Source: Thiothrix sp. (GTDB lineage: Bacteria; Pseudomonadota; Gammaproteobacteria; Thiotrichales; Thiotrichaceae). From it: 51,316 bases of DNA. The DNA lies in contig JAGRJD010000067.1 in assembly GCA_020442915.1 (NCBI GenBank), forward strand, positions 1-51,316, written 5' to 3'. The notes beneath the pieces are model-generated. The model saw only the letters and a program-made list of their open reading frames with translations. It did not search any database and had not been told where the DNA came from. The stretch's first letter is position 1, and each line of letters starts with the position of its first letter. The position numbers and the translations under genes were made by a program. Shown one piece after another: positions 49,731 through 51,316 of the stretch.

Positions 49731-50729
49731 ATGAAAAAGACCTTACTGGCCCTGAGTGTGGCCGCTCTGACGACGTTTGCCAGTTTCAGCGCTGTGGCTG
49801 AGTACCCCGACAAGGACATTCAGGGCATCATCGCCTGGGGTGCCGGTGGCAGCACGGATACCGTCATGCGTTCCGTTACCCCGCATGCCGAGAAGGTTCT
49901 GGGCACATCCGTGGTCATGACCAACCGCACCGGTGGTGTGGGTGCGATTGCCACCAAATTCGTGCAGGCCCAGAAGGCCGATGGCTACACCCTGCTGATG
50001 AATGCCGAAAACCCGCAGCTTTACAAGGTGATGGGGCTCGGTGACATGGACTATGGTGATTTCACCACCGTCACCCTGCTGGCGCGTGGCACCCCGGTGC
50101 TGGTGGCCCGCAATGATGCGCCCTACAACACTTTCAAGGAATTTGTCGAGTACACCCAGGCCAACCCCAAGGGTGTCAAGGTCGGCTCCACCGGCCCCGG
50201 CGGTCTGACTTCCGTGGTGGTGGCCATGCTGCAGGCCGAGAATCCGATGGAGCTGACCAACATCCCCTATGATGGTGACGGTCCGGCCCTGACGGCCCTG
50301 CAGGGTGGTGCAATTGATGTCATGCCGGCAGTGCTGGGTGCCGCACTGGAGCACATCAAGGCCGGGCGCATGAAAGTACTGGGTCTGGTCAGCAACGAAC
50401 CCAGCCCGCTGATTGATGCCCAGCCGATCACGGATGATTATCCGGGCTATGGCAAATACCTGCCCTGGGGGCCGTTCTTCGGCATCTTCGTCAAGAAGGG
50501 CACGCCGGATGACATCGTGGCCAAGCTGGCCGATGCCTATGAAAAAGGTACCGAATCCGAAGACTTCAAGAAGCTGATGGAGGACCGTGGTTTCACCATC
50601 ATGGCCGTGCATGGCGATGAGGCCGACCAGTTCCTGAAGCGCTGGCAGTCGGTGACATCCTGGCTGCTGCAGGATGCCGGTGCCACCAAGAAGTCACCGG
50701 AAGAGTTCGGCATTCCAAAGCCGGAATAA
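49731..50729 (+). CDS. tctC: TTT-family periplasmic substrate-binding protein
   Basis: 332 aa, GGAGGAGACT before the ATG. Signal peptide at 1-27 (cut after AVA) and the TctC/Bug pattern: YPDKDIQGIIAWGAGGSTDTVMR (29-51), GGVGAIATKFV, then STGPGGLTSVVVAMLQ in the middle. Bug proteins bind carboxylic acids through two water-mediated loops. It sits at the head of a TctCBA-type set (tctB follows; tctA lies past the window), so uptake of an organic acid is clear, and location ties it to the alicyclic-acid locus. Confidence 0.92.
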   Translation: MKKTLLALSVAALTTFASFSAVAEYPDKDIQGIIAWGAGGSTDTVMRSVTPHAEKVLGTSVVMTNRTGGVGAIATKFVQAQKADGYTLLMNAENPQLYKVMGLGDMDYGDFTTVTLLARGTPVLVARNDAPYNTFKEFVEYTQANPKGVKVGSTGPGGLTSVVVAMLQAENPMELTNIPYDGDGPALTALQGGAIDVMPAVLGAALEHIKAGRMKVLGLVSNEPSPLIDAQPITDDYPGYGKYLPWGPFFGIFVKKGTPDDIVAKLADAYEKGTESEDFKKLMEDRGFTIMAVHGDEADQFLKRWQSVTSWLLQDAGATKKSPEEFGIPKPE

Positions 50730-50803
50730 GCCGCCCTGCTTTCCCACGCATTCCCGGCCTGTGCCCTGCTGCGGGGCAGCATCAGGCACTGAATCATCCC
50801 TGT

Positions 50804-50821
50804 CCCCCTGGTTCCAGGGGG
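50804..50821 (+). other. Stem-loop between tctC and tctB
   Basis: CCCCCTG-GTTC-CAGGGGG with no T run. Stems in this position often raise the level of binding-protein mRNA over that of the membrane subunits; this use is inferred. Confidence 0.45.
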
Positions 50822-50907
50822 GCAGCAATGCCGGCTTCGGCAGAAGGGCCGGGTTTTAACGGGTTTCACCAGGGGTATCCGCCCCGCCTGTTTCCGGAGG
50901 AGGAAAA

Positions 50908-51316
50908 ATGGAGACCCATCCAGATGTCCACAAACTGAGGCTGCATCCCGGCGAGTCGGTATTCGGCTGGCTGATACTGCTGTTCAGCCTGTTCGCCTTT
51001 TATCAATCCTACAAAATCGCGGGGTTCAGCTCCCTGAGTTCACCCGGTGCCCTGCCCATGGCCGCCAGTGCCATCATGGTGGTGGCAGCCTGCCTGATCG
51101 TGATCAGCAACTTTTCCCGTCCACACCCCGAAACAGGGGGGATCAAGACCTTCATGACACAGGTCTTCCCGCCGACGGTGGCCGTGTTCTGCGGTTTCAT
51201 CCTGCTGTTCGCCATCCTGCTGGAAAGCCTTGGCTTCATCCTGACCGCCTTTCTGTTCCTGTTTGCCTCGATCTGGTTCCTGCAGAAGCGGGGCGTGATT
51301 CCGGCCCTGCTGCTGG
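50908..51316 (+). CDS. tctB: TTT-family small membrane subunit TctB, cut by the window end
   Basis: Partial: 136 codons visible from the ATG at 50908 (GGAGGAGGAAAA upstream) to the window edge. The frame has at least three to four membrane helices: near residues 18-35 (FGWLILLFSLFAFYQSYK), 50-66, 88-104 (VAVFCGFILLFAILLES) and 107-124. The sequence continues beyond the window. TctB, with TctA, forms the inner-membrane channel that works with tctC. Confidence 0.85.
   Translation, partial: METHPDVHKLRLHPGESVFGWLILLFSLFAFYQSYKIAGFSSLSSPGALPMAASAIMVVAACLIVISNFSRPHPETGGIKTFMTQVFPPTVAVFCGFILLFAILLESLGFILTAFLFLFASIWFLQKRGVIPALLL

Overview
The window reads as a chromosomal segment of a Gram-negative, aerobic, organic-acid-using gammaproteobacterium of the Pseudomonadales/Oceanospirillales kind. 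The evidence is gene content and order: hemJ and a thioredoxin next to argC, then a DUF6776-type gene, a bactofilin and erpA, plus prmB, psd, dsbB, mqo, a TRAP transporter and a tripartite tricarboxylate (TTT) transporter. GC looks high, with frequent GTG and TTG starts. I assign no genus. No tRNA, rRNA, CRISPR array, IS element or phage gene was seen.

Layout. 0.1-5.1 kb: glyoxylate-type aminotransferase, then an ACT-domain regulator, avtA, prmB and psd. 5.1-7.1 kb (minus): a small XRE regulator, a DUF2520 Rossmann protein and a START-domain protein. 7.3-8.9 kb: paaY-paaX. 8.9-11.5 kb: a SUMF1-domain protein and an orphan xylulokinase, separated by a structured non-coding stretch that ends in a strong plus-strand terminator. 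11.6-15.5 kb: hemJ, thioredoxin, argC, DUF6776-like, bactofilin, erpA. 15.6-19.6 kb: a small secreted protein resembling a protease propeptide, a GlyGly-CTERM-like subtilase, and a TolC-family channel with a Gln-rich tail. 19.9-23.0 kb: dsbB, dctQM and a hexapeptide acyltransferase. 23.1-27.9 kb (minus): a repetitive harpin-like protein, single-chain pyruvate carboxylase and a small membrane-anchored protein. 28.2-31.2 kb: rubrerythrin-like protein, CCG-type Fe-S protein, DUF3501 protein, peptide deformylase. 31.3-36.5 kb: an RND efflux pair whose adaptor has a very long Gln-rich hairpin. 36.8-40.5 kb: mqo, aceA and an rraA homologue; mqo and aceA are each preceded by TTGTCGACAA-type operator pairs. 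40.6-42.7 kb: a two-domain thioredoxin and a PrkB-like kinase.

The last 8.5 kb (42.8 kb to the window end) is the most interesting block. It is a divergent catabolic locus centred on an IclR regulator. The minus arm is IclR, a KstD-like flavoprotein, a NIPSNAP protein and a TIM-barrel isomerase/dehydratase-like protein. The plus arm is a second KstD-like flavoprotein, an AroE-like dehydrogenase with altered substrate residues and an NAD-type cofactor site, and the TTT genes tctC and tctB (cut by the window edge). My inference is uptake of an alicyclic carboxylic acid followed by stepwise dehydrogenation, possibly to an aromatic product. I cannot name the substrate.

Together, pyruvate carboxylase, mqo, aceA and the TRAP/TTT transporters fit a bacterium living on organic acids and aromatic or alicyclic compounds. 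Assignments rest on motifs and family knowledge recalled while reading; no searches were run.
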